Part shown: one piece after another, positions 11,611 through 21,156 of the stretch
Layout of the letters: each line of letters starts with the position of its first letter
Numbering within the stretch: the stretch's first letter is position 1
Source: Alopecurus myosuroides
Taxonomy: Eukaryota > Streptophyta > Magnoliopsida > Poales > Poaceae
Length of the DNA stretch: 64,000 bases
Assembly (NCBI GenBank): GCA_028641055.1
Contig: CM054062.1
Span: 183,581,958 to 183,645,957 of the forward strand
Reading direction: 5' to 3'
The notes under the pieces: model-generated
Seen by the model: only the letters and a program-made list of their open reading frames with translations
The model's database searches: none
Told to the model about the DNA's origin: nothing
Position numbers and translations under genes: made by a program

Positions 11611-12177
11611 CCTTCTTAAAAAAAGAATAAAGTCCGCCCATTTTCCCTGCCGCGGCAGGTTTTTTTTGTTCGTTTTTTTTTCTCCTGCCTCGCAATCGCC
11701 AACCGGCCTCCCCTTCCCCAACCGCTCCAGGCCCACGTCTTTAATTAAGCCCACTGACACATTTTTTAGTCAAAAAGGCCCACTGGCCCGCGTCTTTTAT
11801 TTATGGACAGTCAACGGTTCGAAGGGCCCACTGGCCCGCGCCTGTTATTATGGCCAGTCAACAGGGGCCACTGGCCAGCGGCCTGGTGGCTGGTTCGCCT
11901 GGTCCATTAAACTAAGACCGAAGGACGGTCAAAGGGCCGCTGTCCGCCTCGTCTTCCCGCCCCGCCTCGTCTTCCCGCCCCGCCTCGGCTTCCCACGCCC
12001 CACTCCCCACGCGCCACGCCTCGGCTCCCCGCATTCATGGCCGCCTGCAACCGCCGCCACGTTCAGGCCGCCGGTTGGCATGCCAGCCCAGCCCGGGTCC
12101 TTTTTAAAGGCCCCCCGCCGCCCGTACAACCCACCCACCCCGGACGCGTCCCTGGCAAAGCAACCCTAGCCGCCACC

Positions 12178-13227
12178 ATGTCCCGCTGGTTCTCGAACTC
12201 CGGCAAGCGCCCAAGGAACGACGACGGAGGCTCGTCGAGCGGCGCAGGCCGCATCCCGCCCCCGCCGGCGGAGGCCTTCGGCTACGGCCCTGGAGGTGTC
12301 CGCCTCGGCGGGGTGCCACGCGTCCCCGCGCCACCACCGGCTGCACGCCCGCCGCCCCGCGCCGCGCCCCCGGGCAAGCGGTTCCGCCGGTACGTCCGGG
12401 TGGACGAGGCGGAGTGGCACTGGAACAATGCCACTCCGGTGTTCTACAACGACGTGCACCTCCCCGACGGCTGGCACCTGAATCCCCAGCGGATCCCAGT
12501 GCCGCCGGCCCCGACCGGCGCGGCGCTGCTCGAGGAGATCGAGCGCCGCCGCGAGCTCCTGCCGGCCCCCGTCCGCAGGGAGCGGATGTACGCGCGCAGC
12601 TCCCCCTACTGGGCCGCCTGGCTCGAGCAGGAGCACGAGCAGCGCCGCCGCTCCTTCATCCCCGCCCCCCTCGAGGCCAACGTGGACGACTACCCCCCGC
12701 CAGCGCCCGGCCGGGAGAGGGAGCTATGGCTCCTCGTGGACGAGCCGGAGGACTTCTCCGGGGAGCCGGACCCCGAGCTCCGGGCCCAACTGGAGGAGGC
12801 CTGCGAGCGCTCCCGCCGCTCCCTCGTCGACGACGAGATCAAGAGGTGGCATCGTGTCGTGGCCGCCGCCGCCGCCGACGCCGCTGCCATGCCACCGCTG
12901 CCGCCACCCCCTAACGAGCCTGCCATCCCCTGGTGGCAGGCCATGAACGCCGAGCTGGAGGCGTCCGAGGACATGCCGGAGCCGCAGCCGCTCCCACCAG
13001 GCCTGGAGTATGGCATGACCTGGGCCTGGACCGGCGGCGTTTGGGCGCCGGGGTCGCCGGAGCAGGAGGAGGAGCTGCCCCCGCCGCCGCCGCTGCCACA
13101 GGAGGTACTGCCCCCGCCGCCGCCGTACGCGCCCCCGATGCCCCCCCCGGCGAGCCCGGCCCAGCCGCCTGCCCACCTGTGGCAGGCACCCGCGTATGTA
13201 CACCTCTCCGACGACGAGGACGACTAG
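12178..13227 (+). CDS. CACTA-associated ORF1 protein, proline-rich, function unknown
   Basis: This 349-codon open gene starts at the ATG in a strong plant context (GCCGCCACCATGTC), with a TTTAAA box about 70 bases upstream (12103-12108). An in-frame upstream extension to 12037 exists, but its ATG context is poor. The protein has a basic, low-complexity N-terminus (KRPRNDD, residues 9-15), a conserved-looking core (PDGWHLNPQRIPVPPAP, residues about 98-114, then RRRELL and YWAAWLEQEHEQR), acidic stretches, and a proline-rich tail (about 290-340) ending in SDDEDD. GC content is very high. A shorter relative with the same motif order lies in CACTA-3 (53996-54448), so I read it as a transposon-borne protein family. 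An accessory or DNA-binding role is possible but not shown by the sequence. Confidence 0.65.
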   Translation: MSRWFSNSGKRPRNDDGGSSSGAGRIPPPPAEAFGYGPGGVRLGGVPRVPAPPPAARPPPRAAPPGKRFRRYVRVDEAEWHWNNATPVFYNDVHLPDGWHLNPQRIPVPPAPTGAALLEEIERRRELLPAPVRRERMYARSSPYWAAWLEQEHEQRRRSFIPAPLEANVDDYPPPAPGRERELWLLVDEPEDFSGEPDPELRAQLEEACERSRRSLVDDEIKRWHRVVAAAAADAAAMPPLPPPPNEPAIPWWQAMNAELEASEDMPEPQPLPPGLEYGMTWAWTGGVWAPGSPEQEEELPPPPPLPQEVLPPPPPYAPPMPPPASPAQPPAHLWQAPAYVHLSDDEDD

Positions 13228-13564
13228 GTCACCGCCGCCCCCCTATTATCTATAGACAACGCCCCTAGCTAGCTACCCCCCCAAGAAACGGCCGGCCCGC
13301 CTGTGGCCGCGCCGCCGCCCTTATGCAAGTACGGCCGGCCGCCTGTGGCCGCGCCGCCCCTATGTAAGCAAGGCCCCTGGCCCTATTTTAATATAAGTTG
13401 TGTTCCCCTAATCTACTGTGCCCCTAGTCCATCCCCGCCGGCGTTCCGCCGGCGAATCTGTCCACTCGTTCCCGCCGCCGGCAGGGCTTCGCCCAGCCAT
13501 ATCCACTCGTGCCCGCCCCTGGGGTGTCCGCTCGGGCTGGAGAGAGGGCCGCGCTTTTTTATAC

Positions 13565-13650
13565 ACTTGGGCCTTTAGTCCCGGCCCGTGCCACCAACCG
13601 GGACTAGAGCCCTTTGGTCCCGGTTGGTACCACGGCCCGGGACCAAAAAC
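13565..13650. repeat. internal subterminal-type repeats in CACTA-1
   Basis: TTTAGTCCCGG, ACCGGGACTAGAG, TTTGGTCCCGGTTGG and GGCCCGGGACC are packed within 85 bp. They resemble the subterminal arrays at the element ends but lie 2.2 kb inside. They close off an ORF1-containing module (11402-13650), similar to the module layout in CACTA-3. Confidence 0.7.
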
Positions 13651-13699
13651 AAATTTCGAATTTCGGTGGCACCTCTGCGCGCCCAAAATTTTTTAGCGC

Positions 13700-14028
13700 C
13701 AAAATTTGAAAAGTGTTAAGTTTGCACATTAACAACTTTTATATACTTCCAAATTTGACAAAAATTCCAACATGAAAAATGCTAGAATTTGCAAAACTAA
13801 TTTAAATCCATTTTTCGTTTAACTAAATAATTATTCTAACTATTGAAACTATTAATTATTTTTTCATTTGTATATAATTTGAATATAAATTATGGAAATT
13901 TATATTCAAATTATAAAGCGGCTCCGTGTCATACAAATTTCTGGAAATTTCCACCCATACACTTTTTGGAGCTAGGGCCTCATTTTCATAGTAGAAGTAG
14001 GGTGGCTTGTTCATCCTCTAGAGTCGAT
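13700..14028. other. AT-rich spacer in CACTA-1 with a small hairpin
   Basis: No gene is seen. A short inverted repeat near 13876-13912 (arms AATTTGAATATAAATT and AAATTTATATTCAAATT) surrounds a few bases of loop. Confidence 0.4.
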
Positions 14029-14708
14029 GTCAGTCCTAGCTGCTTGTCCATCCTCTACAGTCTGCTCTGCTCTGCTCTACTGCTCCTTGCGGCTCAGGTT
14101 GGTAACGGTCCATGTTTGCGTATGCTTTGTGAACTTATGGTTTGATTTGAGAATTTCAAAACTTTGATTTGATAATCTTTTGGCCGGAAGCACCTAGCAA
14201 TATCTTTTAAACCTTGTTTCTCTCCCTATGCTATTTGTACTTCTCATCGGCTCTAATGTTTCTCTACCTGATTCTACTTCTCCTCTGCCTAGTTTACAGA
14301 TGTTTGCTCTTTTCTGTAGATGTTTCTACACTGTAAAATGGGCATGTCCCAGTAGTGGTGATCAGCGACTTGTCTGCATGTTTCGCAGGACATGTCCATT
14401 TTACAGTGTAGAAACATCTACAGAAAAGAGCAAACATCTGTAAACTAGGCAGAGGAGAAGTAGAATCAGGTAGAGAAACATTACAGCCGATGAGAAGTAC
14501 AAATAGCATATGGAGAGAAACAAGGTTTAAAAGATATTGCTAGGTGCTTCCGGCCAAAAGATTATCAAATCAAAGTTTTGAAATTCTCAAATCAAACCAT
14601 AAGTTCACAAAGCATACGCAAACATGGACCGTTACCAACCTGAGCCGCAACGAGCAGTAGAGCAGAGCAGAGCAGACTCTAGAGGATGAACAAGCAGCCA
14701 GGACTGAC
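14029..14708. repeat. long foldback: 321 bp inverted arms, 38 bp loop
   Basis: The left arm 14029-14349 and right arm 14388-14708 are near-perfect reverse complements of equal length. They differ at only a few positions (for example GGCATGTCC versus GGACATGTCC at the loop edge), with no obvious indel. Mirror-image open frames on the two strands (14228-14443 plus and 14294-14509 minus) are a by-product. A transcript from either strand would fold into a hairpin of about 320 bp, a good Dicer-like substrate. The origin of the arm sequence is not recognised. Its position just downstream of the captured gene fragments inside CACTA-1 is discussed in the findings. Confidence 0.95.
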
Positions 14709-14799
14709 GTTGACAGATATATATCCGAGCGGTGGACAGTCCCTGGCCAAGCAGAAGCAACTGCATCCCCTATCGATGTAAAGCAGTCAGTCAAAACTT

Positions 14800-14917
14800 T
14801 TTTGGGTTGTTTATGGTGATTAACTCCAATGAATAACAATAGAGGCCTGCCATAATCACTTGTTCTATACCGTGTGTCAACACATACTACATCTCGAAAG
14901 TAGTTATAATCCTGCAA
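14800..14917 (-). pseudogene. captured fragment resembling FAR1/FHY3 or MULE transposase domain
   Basis: The minus-strand translation contains DYNYFRDVVCVDTRYRTSDYG followed by RPLLLFIGVNHHKQ. This matches the pattern of the MULE/FAR1 DDE domain (FGDVVxFDTTYRTNxYxxPFxxFxGVNHHxQ), including the first catalytic aspartate region. Only about 40 codons are present, fused at its 5' side to the DRM repeat in another frame. FAR1-related proteins are transcription factors derived from Mutator-like transposases. The source could be either a host FRS gene or a Mutator-like element. Confidence 0.7.
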
Positions 14918-14926
14918 TATCTGTCT

Positions 14927-15673
14927 CGGCAATCTCAATTAAAGTGCCAGTTTGTGTCTGATCCCACCAACCCCTCAAAATCCTCCTATTAACTTCACCT
15001 ATCTCAACTGAAATCACTGTCTTCATGTGGATGCCAAGCCTGTGCAAAGCTATCTCTCCTCCTCCAATACCGGAGAATAAGGACACCACATTAACACCAT
15101 TGGGAAACATGTTCTTCAACACCGACAAGTGGCAACCCACAGTATCAATTTGGAATGAATTGCATTCCGTGTACGCTATCATTAGTGAGAGACTTCACGT
15201 CGGCAATCTCAATTAAAGTGCCAGTTTGTGTCTGATCCCACCAACTCCTCAAAATCCTCCTATTAACTTCACCTATCTCAACTGAAATCACTGTCTTCAT
15301 GTGGATGCAAAGCCTGTGCAAAGCTATCTCTCCTCCTCCAATACCGGAGAATAAGGACACCACATTAACACCATTGGGAAACATGTTCTTCAACACCGAC
15401 AAGTGGCAACCCACAGTATCAATTTGGAATGAATTGCATTCCGTGTACGCTATCATTAGTGAGAGACTTCACGTCGGCAATCTCAATTAAAGTGCCAGTT
15501 TGTGTCTGATCCCACCAACTCCTCAAAATCCTCCTATTAACTTCACCTATCTCAACTGAAATCACTGTCTTCATGTGGATGCAAAGCCTGTGCAAAGCTA
15601 TCTCTCCTCCTCCAATACCGGAGAATAAGGACACCACATTAACACCATTGGGAAACATGTTCTTCAACACCGA
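14927..15673 (-). repeat. 2.7 tandem copies of a 274 bp unit with a DRM DNA-methyltransferase fragment
   Basis: Units start at 14927, 15201 and 15475 (period 274) and are almost identical, for example AACCCCTC versus AACTCCTC and GGATGCCAAG versus GGATGCAAAG. The third copy is cut at 15673. On the minus strand each encodes NSFQIDTVGCHLSVLKNM, VVSLFSGIGGGEIALHRL and SWWDQTQTGTLIEIADV. These match the plant DRM (DOMAINS REARRANGED METHYLTRANSFERASE) catalytic domain across the rearranged junction, including the S-adenosylmethionine motif I FSGIGG (about 15063-15080 in the first copy). The ENV/PC catalytic motifs and the UBA domains are absent, so no active enzyme can be made. The coding frame stays open through each unit, but the frame changes between units. 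Confidence 0.88.
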
Positions 15674-15865
15674 TCAATACAAATTATTGGTCAAACTTGC
15701 ACCTACTCCATTCATAATCACATAATATGTATAAATATCATTCTGGTTAACAAAATCTCGTTCATACTACGTTATAAGAACTATGATCATGTATTCCACG
15801 TTTATTATTACACATCACCAACAACATCCCTATCTAGTCTTCTGAATTTTCTTCGTGTCCCTTGC

Positions 15866-18800
15866 TTATGATCGCTTCGGCCGTAACCATGGAGCATCTT
15901 CATTATTTAACGGGATGGTAGGGTCAGATTTCACTGTGAAGGGTGGAATTTCAACAAACTTATTATAATCTTCTGACATGTCTGTCGTGTCCTCGATTCC
16001 CACAATGTTTCTTTTCCCTGAGAGAACTATGTGACGCTTCGGCTCATCGTATGATGAAATTGTTCCCTTATTTTTTCTTTTCTTCGGTCTGGAAGACATG
16101 TCCTTCACATAGAAGACCTGAGCCACATCATTGGCTAGAACGAATGGTTCGTCATTGTAACCAATACAGTTGAGATCCACTGTTGTCATTCCATAAAGCG
16201 GGTCTACCTTTACCCCTTCTCCATTCAGGTTGACCCATTTGCACTTGAACAAAGGGACCTTAAAAGAAGGTCCATAGTCAAGTTCCCATATCTCCTCTAT
16301 GTAACCATAGTATGTGTCAGTTTTTCCATTCTCGTTTGTTGTATCAAAGCGGACACCACTGTTTTGGTTGGTGCTCTTCTTATCTTGGGAGCTCGTGTAA
16401 AATGTATTTCCATTTATCTCGTACCCTTGAAAACTCCCAATAGTCGAAGATGGTGACCCTGCCAACATGTATAGCTGATCTTCAACAGTGGTGTCATTTA
16501 TAAGACGTGTTTGCAACCAACTTCCGAAAGTCTCCATATGTTCGCGTTTAATCCATGAGTCATCCTTCCCCGGGTTTGCAGACCGTACAATATTCTTGTG
16601 TTCCTCGACATACGTAGCCATGAACATAGAATTTTGTAGAACTGTGTAGTGTGCTTTGGTCAAAGAATGCCCGTCCCTAGGTATCATTGTTTTCTTTCCC
16701 AGCGTTCCTTTTCCCCTCAGTCTCCCCTCATGCCGCGATTCAGGAACACCAATTGTCTTAAGGTCAGGAATAAAGTCAACACAGAACCCAATGACCTCCT
16801 CTGTTCCATAGCCCTTCGAGATGCTTCCTTCTGGCCTAGCACGGTTATGAACATATTTCTTCAAGACTCCCATGAACCTCTCAAAGGGGAACATATTGTG
16901 TAGAAATACCGGACCAAGAATATGAATCTCTTCACATAGGTGAACCAGGAGATGAGTCATAATGTTGAAGAAGGATGGTGGGAACACCAACTCAAAACTA
17001 ACAAGACACTGGACCACATCCCTCTGTAATCTTGTCAGACTTTCTGGATCGATTACCTTCTGAGATATTGCGTTCATGAATGCACATAGCTTCACAATGG
17101 GTACTCGAACATTTTCCGGTAGAAGCCCCCTCAATGCAATCGGAAGCAATTGCGTCATAATCACGTGGCAGTCATGAGACTTCAGGTTTTGGAATTTTTT
17201 CTCTGCCATGTTTATTATCCCCTTTATATTCGACGAGAAGCCAGATGGAACCTTGATACTGTAAAGGACTTCAAAGAATATTTCCTTCTCTGCTTTAGTA
17301 AGAGCGTAGCTGCTTAAGGAATGGCGCCCTGTATCTGTGTGCTTGTTGCTTGGGTCTTTCATACGTTGCTGGTCCTCCCGTGCTTCAGGCGTATCTTTTG
17401 ACTTCCCATACACGCCCAGGAAGCATAGCAGATTGACACATAGATTCTTTGTCACGTGCATCACGTCGATCGAAGACCGGACATCTAAAACTTTCCAATA
17501 GGGTAGCTCCCAAAATATAGATTTCTTCTTCCACATGGGTGCCCGCTTATCAGGGCCGTACGGAACTGGTTGGCTGCCAGCAGCCTTACCAAAGATTACT
17601 TCTAGGTCCTTGACCATATCGAATATATCATTACCACTACGGAGCTCAGGCTTCTTTCGGTTATCTGCCTCACCTCTGAAATGCTTCCCTCCTTTTTTCC
17701 TTAAGGGATGCTTGATCGGAAGAAATCTACGATGCCCCAGGTATACAACCTTTTTACATTTATCCAAAAAAAACACTGTCAGTCTTATCTAAACAGTGTG
17801 TGCATGCATTGTATCCCTTGTTTGTATGACCGGAAATGTTACTAAGAGCTGGCCAATCATTGATGGTCACGAAAAGCAACGCCCGTAGGTCAAATGGCTT
17901 TTGTTCGTTCTCATCCCACACACGTACACCTGGTTTGCCCCACAGTTCTAAGAGTTCTTCCACTAATGGCCTTAGATACACATCAATGTCGTTGCCAGGT
18001 TGCCTCGGGCCTTGGATGAGAACTGGCATCATAATGAACTTGCGCTTCATGCACAACCAAGGAGGAAGGTTGTACATACATAGAGTTACAGGCCAAGTGC
18101 TATGACTGGAGCTCTGCTCCCCAAAAGGATTAAAGCCATCTGTACTTAGACCAAACCATAAGTTTCTCGCCTCTCCTGCAAAGTCTGGAAAGTCTCTCTC
18201 GATCTTTCTCCACTGCGATCCATCGGCGGGGTGCCTCAACTTTCCATCTTTCTTACGGTCTTCTTTGTGCCATCGCAACAACCTAGCATGCTCTTTGTTT
18301 CTAAACAGACGTTTCAGCCGTGGTATTATAGGAGCATACCACATCACCTTAGCAGGAACCCTCTTACGGGGAGGCTCGCCGTCAACATCACCAGGATCAT
18401 CTGCTCTGATCTTATACCGCAGTGCAGTGCATATCGGACATTCATCCAAATTCTCGTACTTCTCACCGCGGAAGAGAATGCAGTCATTAATGCATGCATG
18501 TATCTTCTGCACATCTAATCCTAGAGGGCAGAGAGCTTTCTTTGCTTCGTACGTACTCTCAGGCAATTCGTTATCCTTTGGAAGTTTTGGCTTCATTAGT
18601 TGAAGTAAAGTCTCAAATGCCTTGTCAGTCACACCGTTTTGTGCCTTCCATTTCAGCAACTCCAGTGTGGTACCGAGCTTTGTGCTACCATCTTCGCAAT
18701 TTGGGTATAACAATTTTTTGTGATCCTGTAACATGTTGTCCAGTTTCAACCTCTCCAATCTATTTTCACAGTCTTCCCTTGCATCAGCAATAACTCGGCC

Positions 18801-19303
18801 AAGATCATCATCGGGCTCTTCTGATGCCTGTTCTTGATCACCTCCTTCTTCTGCATTCTCTTCCATTGCAGTATCGTCGTATTCAGGGAACAAAGGATCT
18901 TCTTCTTCTTCTTCATCGTCTTCCATCACAACCCCTCTTTCTCCATGCTTGGTCCAGCAATTATAGCTGGGCATGAAACCTCTCCGAAGTAGATGGCCGT
19001 GAAGGATTCTTTCGGAAGAATGTTCTCTGACGTTCCGACAATCAACACATGGGCAACACATGAAGCCATTATCTTTGTTCGCCTGAGCTACAGCAAGAAA
19101 TGCATTCAGGCCTGCCATATACTCGGAGGTGCGTCGGTCACCGTACATCCATCGCTGCCGTGCATCCATCTGCATCATATAATTAAGTTTATCAAAATAC
19201 ATATTAATACAGAGATAACCACAGTACATCGACAAATAATACTTTTTTATGTATCAGTTACAGATGAAAAAGATAATTTGTTAACCTCGGTCGAAGAAAC
19301 CAT
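15866..19303 (-). pseudogene. CACTA-1 transposase, TNP2/TNPD type (one frameshift)
   Basis: Two long frames in sequence (19235-17760, then 17776-15866) make up one transposase of roughly 1,100 codons. A first mini-exon is likely: ATG at 19303 to GAG at 19286, donor GT, and acceptor AG at 19171-19170, joining to MDARQRWMYGDRR at 19169. The domains are an N-terminal transposase-associated region with CPCVDCRN and GFMPSYNCWTKHGE (zinc-binding type), the TNP2 core with LSTDGFNPFG, DIDVYLRPLVEELLELW and CTHCLDKTDS, then SSIDVMHVTKNLCVN, and a C-terminal region with RSRPKKRKNK-like basic stretches, ending DAPWLRPKRS. The only break is a frameshift at a run of eight T (plus-strand A at 17765-17772). 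In the family this enzyme cuts the CACTA ends. Confidence 0.88.
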
Positions 19304-19437
19304 TTTCAGTGAGCTTGTGTGCGTCTCGGGAATTTCGTCGAACACCTCGTGTGCATAGTAAAAAAAAAACAGCAACACCACACTCTCTCACACCTCCAAG
19401 CAAAAAAAAGATGGAAGGAGGGGGGGGGGCTGGGGCA

Positions 19438-19450
19438 GTATATATAGGGG
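19438..19450 (-). promoter_or_regulatory. TATA box for the CACTA-1 transposase
   Basis: The reverse complement reads CCTATATATACTG, a consensus TATA box about 135 bases upstream of the predicted ATG at 19303. It sits immediately inside the right subterminal repeat array. Confidence 0.6.
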
Positions 19451-19722
19451 AAGGGGGCATTGGTCCCGGTTCGTGGACTGAACCGGGACAACAGGTCATG
19501 CGCGTGCCACGTGGCCTGTGGCTAGGCATTGGTCCCGGTCCGTGGCACGAGCCGGGACGGATATGCCCCCACGAACCGGGACCAATGCGCCCAGGCGATT
19601 CCTGTTGCCCCGGGCGCACGAACCGGGACCAATGCAGGGCATTTGTCCCGGATTTGGTTGCAACCGGGACAGCTGCCCCCCGGCCCCCTGGACGAGAGGG
19701 GTTGTTTCCACTAGTGCAAGAC

Positions 19723-19888
19723 CAGTGGTGGCTCTAGGAATTTGTAAGTGAGTATTCATGTGTATTCATTTTGTCAAAATCATTGCCGTTTTACAAAAAT
19801 TATCGTTGTTTTACCAAAATCAACACTGTTTTGTAAAAATCATGGGTATTCACGTGAAGACCCAAGAACACCCCTAGCGCCACCCCTG
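19723..19888. mobile_element. hAT-like MITE (166 bp)
   Basis: The ends CAGTGGTGGCTCTAGG and the reverse complement CAGGGGTGGCGCTAGG form imperfect terminal inverted repeats of the CAGNGG...CTAGG type seen in grass hAT MITEs. The right flank is CTCAAGAC (19889-19896). The left 8-mer, once CACTA-1 is removed, is CCCAAGAC (11397-11401 joined to 19720-19722), a 7/8 match and the size hAT elements duplicate. The interior has repeated TTTTGTAAAAATCA-like pieces and codes for nothing. Confidence 0.7.
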
Positions 19889-20152
19889 CTCAAGACTGAT
19901 CACATGGGAGATTTAGAAAGAAAGGAACGAGCGGATTTTCAACAATAAATTCACGATGCCTTCCATAGTTTTCCAGCATATCATGAGCGAAGGCAAAAAT
20001 TGGATACTCGCTGGGGCGAAAAAGTTAGCGGAAATCATTGGCTGATGTTGTTTTTGGTTCTTGCGTCTGTTTTTATTATGGCCTTGTTTGTCTTTGTTCC
20101 TTCTATATCAATATAAAAGGAAAAGTTTTTGCCTTTGTTTCAAAAGAAAAAA
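19889..20152 (+). mobile_element. LINE RT C-terminus, 3' UTR and A-rich tail (right half of the split copy)
   Basis: Translation gives TWEI-stop-KERNERIFNNK and WILAGAKKLAEIIG followed by a stop codon near 20044. This is the usual end of plant L1 ORF2, with one W-to-stop change. The 3' UTR ends TATATCAATATAAAAGGAAAAG...TTTGTTTCAAAAGAAAAAA at 20152. It continues the LINE of 10856-11401. The same 3' tail type occurs in the LINE at 21157-21960. Confidence 0.75.
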
Positions 20153-21048
20153 GCAAGAGGCCCTAATTGAGCTAGTTCTCCCTGAAGGTCAGAAATTATG
20201 ATATGTGTGGTGAACATGCACGATGCAAAGAACGATTCAGATGAATCTCGTAGAACAACTCATGCAAGATTAGGATATGAGCAGCCTTGCTAAAACTATT
20301 AGGCGGTAGACAAGTACTAGCTCGGTTGGCAGCAAGTCAGGGGTTAGATGCAGAGTACTAGCCATGTGTAAATTAAGAATCTTTTGTCATCCTTCCGCAA
20401 TCTAGTCACCCTGACTTGTCAATGTCACTAGAAACATTACATTATCTCATAAAACAAACCAAATACTAAACAGTGTCCGGGCATCTTAACTGCTCATCAT
20501 GCCACCTACCCTCTCCTGGTTCTCCTAAACTAAGCTAGCCCCAATTAGTTATGTCTCACCACACAATACTAGAACACTCTCCATTTCCAATTACTCATAT
20601 TAGCTTTACTCACAGCCAAACATTATAAAGTTTGATAAATAAATATAGGAAAAAAAAACCAACATGCATGTACAATGCCAAACACATATAATATAAAATT
20701 TTATTTCATAATGGTTCTAATAATACTAATTTGATAATTGTAGGTATTAATATATTTACTATATACTTAGCCAAACGCTACAAATTTTGGCTGTGACCAA
20801 TTATAATATGTCAAGTAAATTATACTGGAGAAGTAAATTATAATAGAGAGATTGTTGGTTAATTGTATATGCATGACAGCAAAAATATCAGTTCGGTCAA
20901 GCTAGCAATTTATTTGCGACACTCAGAATATATATCCCGGATATATTAAGGTCAGTGGGTTCTCCACCAGTGTGTACCCAACAAAAGTTTTAAAAAAAAA
21001 CCACGGGCATCAGTAAGAAGCTACTCTAGCTATCGTCAAAGACAACAT
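20153..21048. other. intergenic, AT-rich, no gene; one degenerate foldback MITE
   Basis: No coding domain is seen. The section 20619-20798 has imperfect inverted ends (CAGCCAAACATTATAAAG and the reverse complement CAGCCAAAATTTGTAGCG) and an AT-rich interior. That is how old mariner-type MITEs in Triticeae look, but the ends and duplication are too worn to define. Confidence 0.45.
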
Positions 21049-21050
21049 TA

Positions 21051-21134
21051 CTCCCTCCGTTCCATAAGAGATGACTTCTATTTGTCCAAACATACATGTA
21101 TGTATAGAAGTCGTCTATTTTGGAAGTGAGAGAG
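21051..21134. mobile_element. Stowaway-type MITE (84 bp)
   Basis: CTCCCTCCGTTCC at the left end and a worn complement (GGAAGTGAGAGAG) at the right, flanked by TA on both sides (21049-21050 and 21135-21136). Size and ends fit a short Stowaway (Tc1/mariner) MITE about 1.15 kb upstream of the WOX11 TATA box. Confidence 0.75.
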
Positions 21135-21156
21135 TAATATACAACTCATCTCCCAA

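Larger units (their letters stand above)
11402..19716 (-). mobile_element. CACTA-1: 8.3 kb En/Spm-type DNA transposon carrying captured gene fragments
   Basis: The element begins CACTAGTGGAAACA at 11402 and ends with its exact reverse complement at 19703-19716 (14 bp perfect terminal inverted repeat). It is flanked by the 3 bp duplication CAA (11399-11401 and 19717-19719), the standard CACTA footprint. Both ends carry subterminal GGTCCCGG/CCGGGACC repeats (11420-11610 and 19450-19680). Contents from left to right: a GC-rich ORF1 gene (+), internal subterminal-like repeats (13565-13650), a 680 bp foldback, a FAR1/MULE-like fragment (-), 2.7 DRM methyltransferase fragments (-), and a TNP2-type transposase (-) broken only by one frameshift. 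Intact ends, a perfect duplication and a near-intact transposase suggest a young element that may still be mobilised in trans. Confidence 0.95.

Noticed and set aside
11486..12169. 227-codon frame at the left of CACTA-1
   Set aside because: It runs through the subterminal repeats and promoter region of ORF1 and has no domain.
12037..12177. Upstream in-frame start for ORF1 of CACTA-1
   Set aside because: The ATG at 12178 has a much better context, and the TTTAAA box at 12103 lies between the two starts.
14228..14509. Two small proteins of 71 residues on opposite strands with near-identical sequence
   Set aside because: They are mirror images produced by the foldback arms, not independent genes.
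14927..15673. CRISPR-like or satellite array
   Set aside because: The units are directly adjacent without spacers and encode a recognisable methyltransferase fragment. This is a tandem duplication in a plant transposon.
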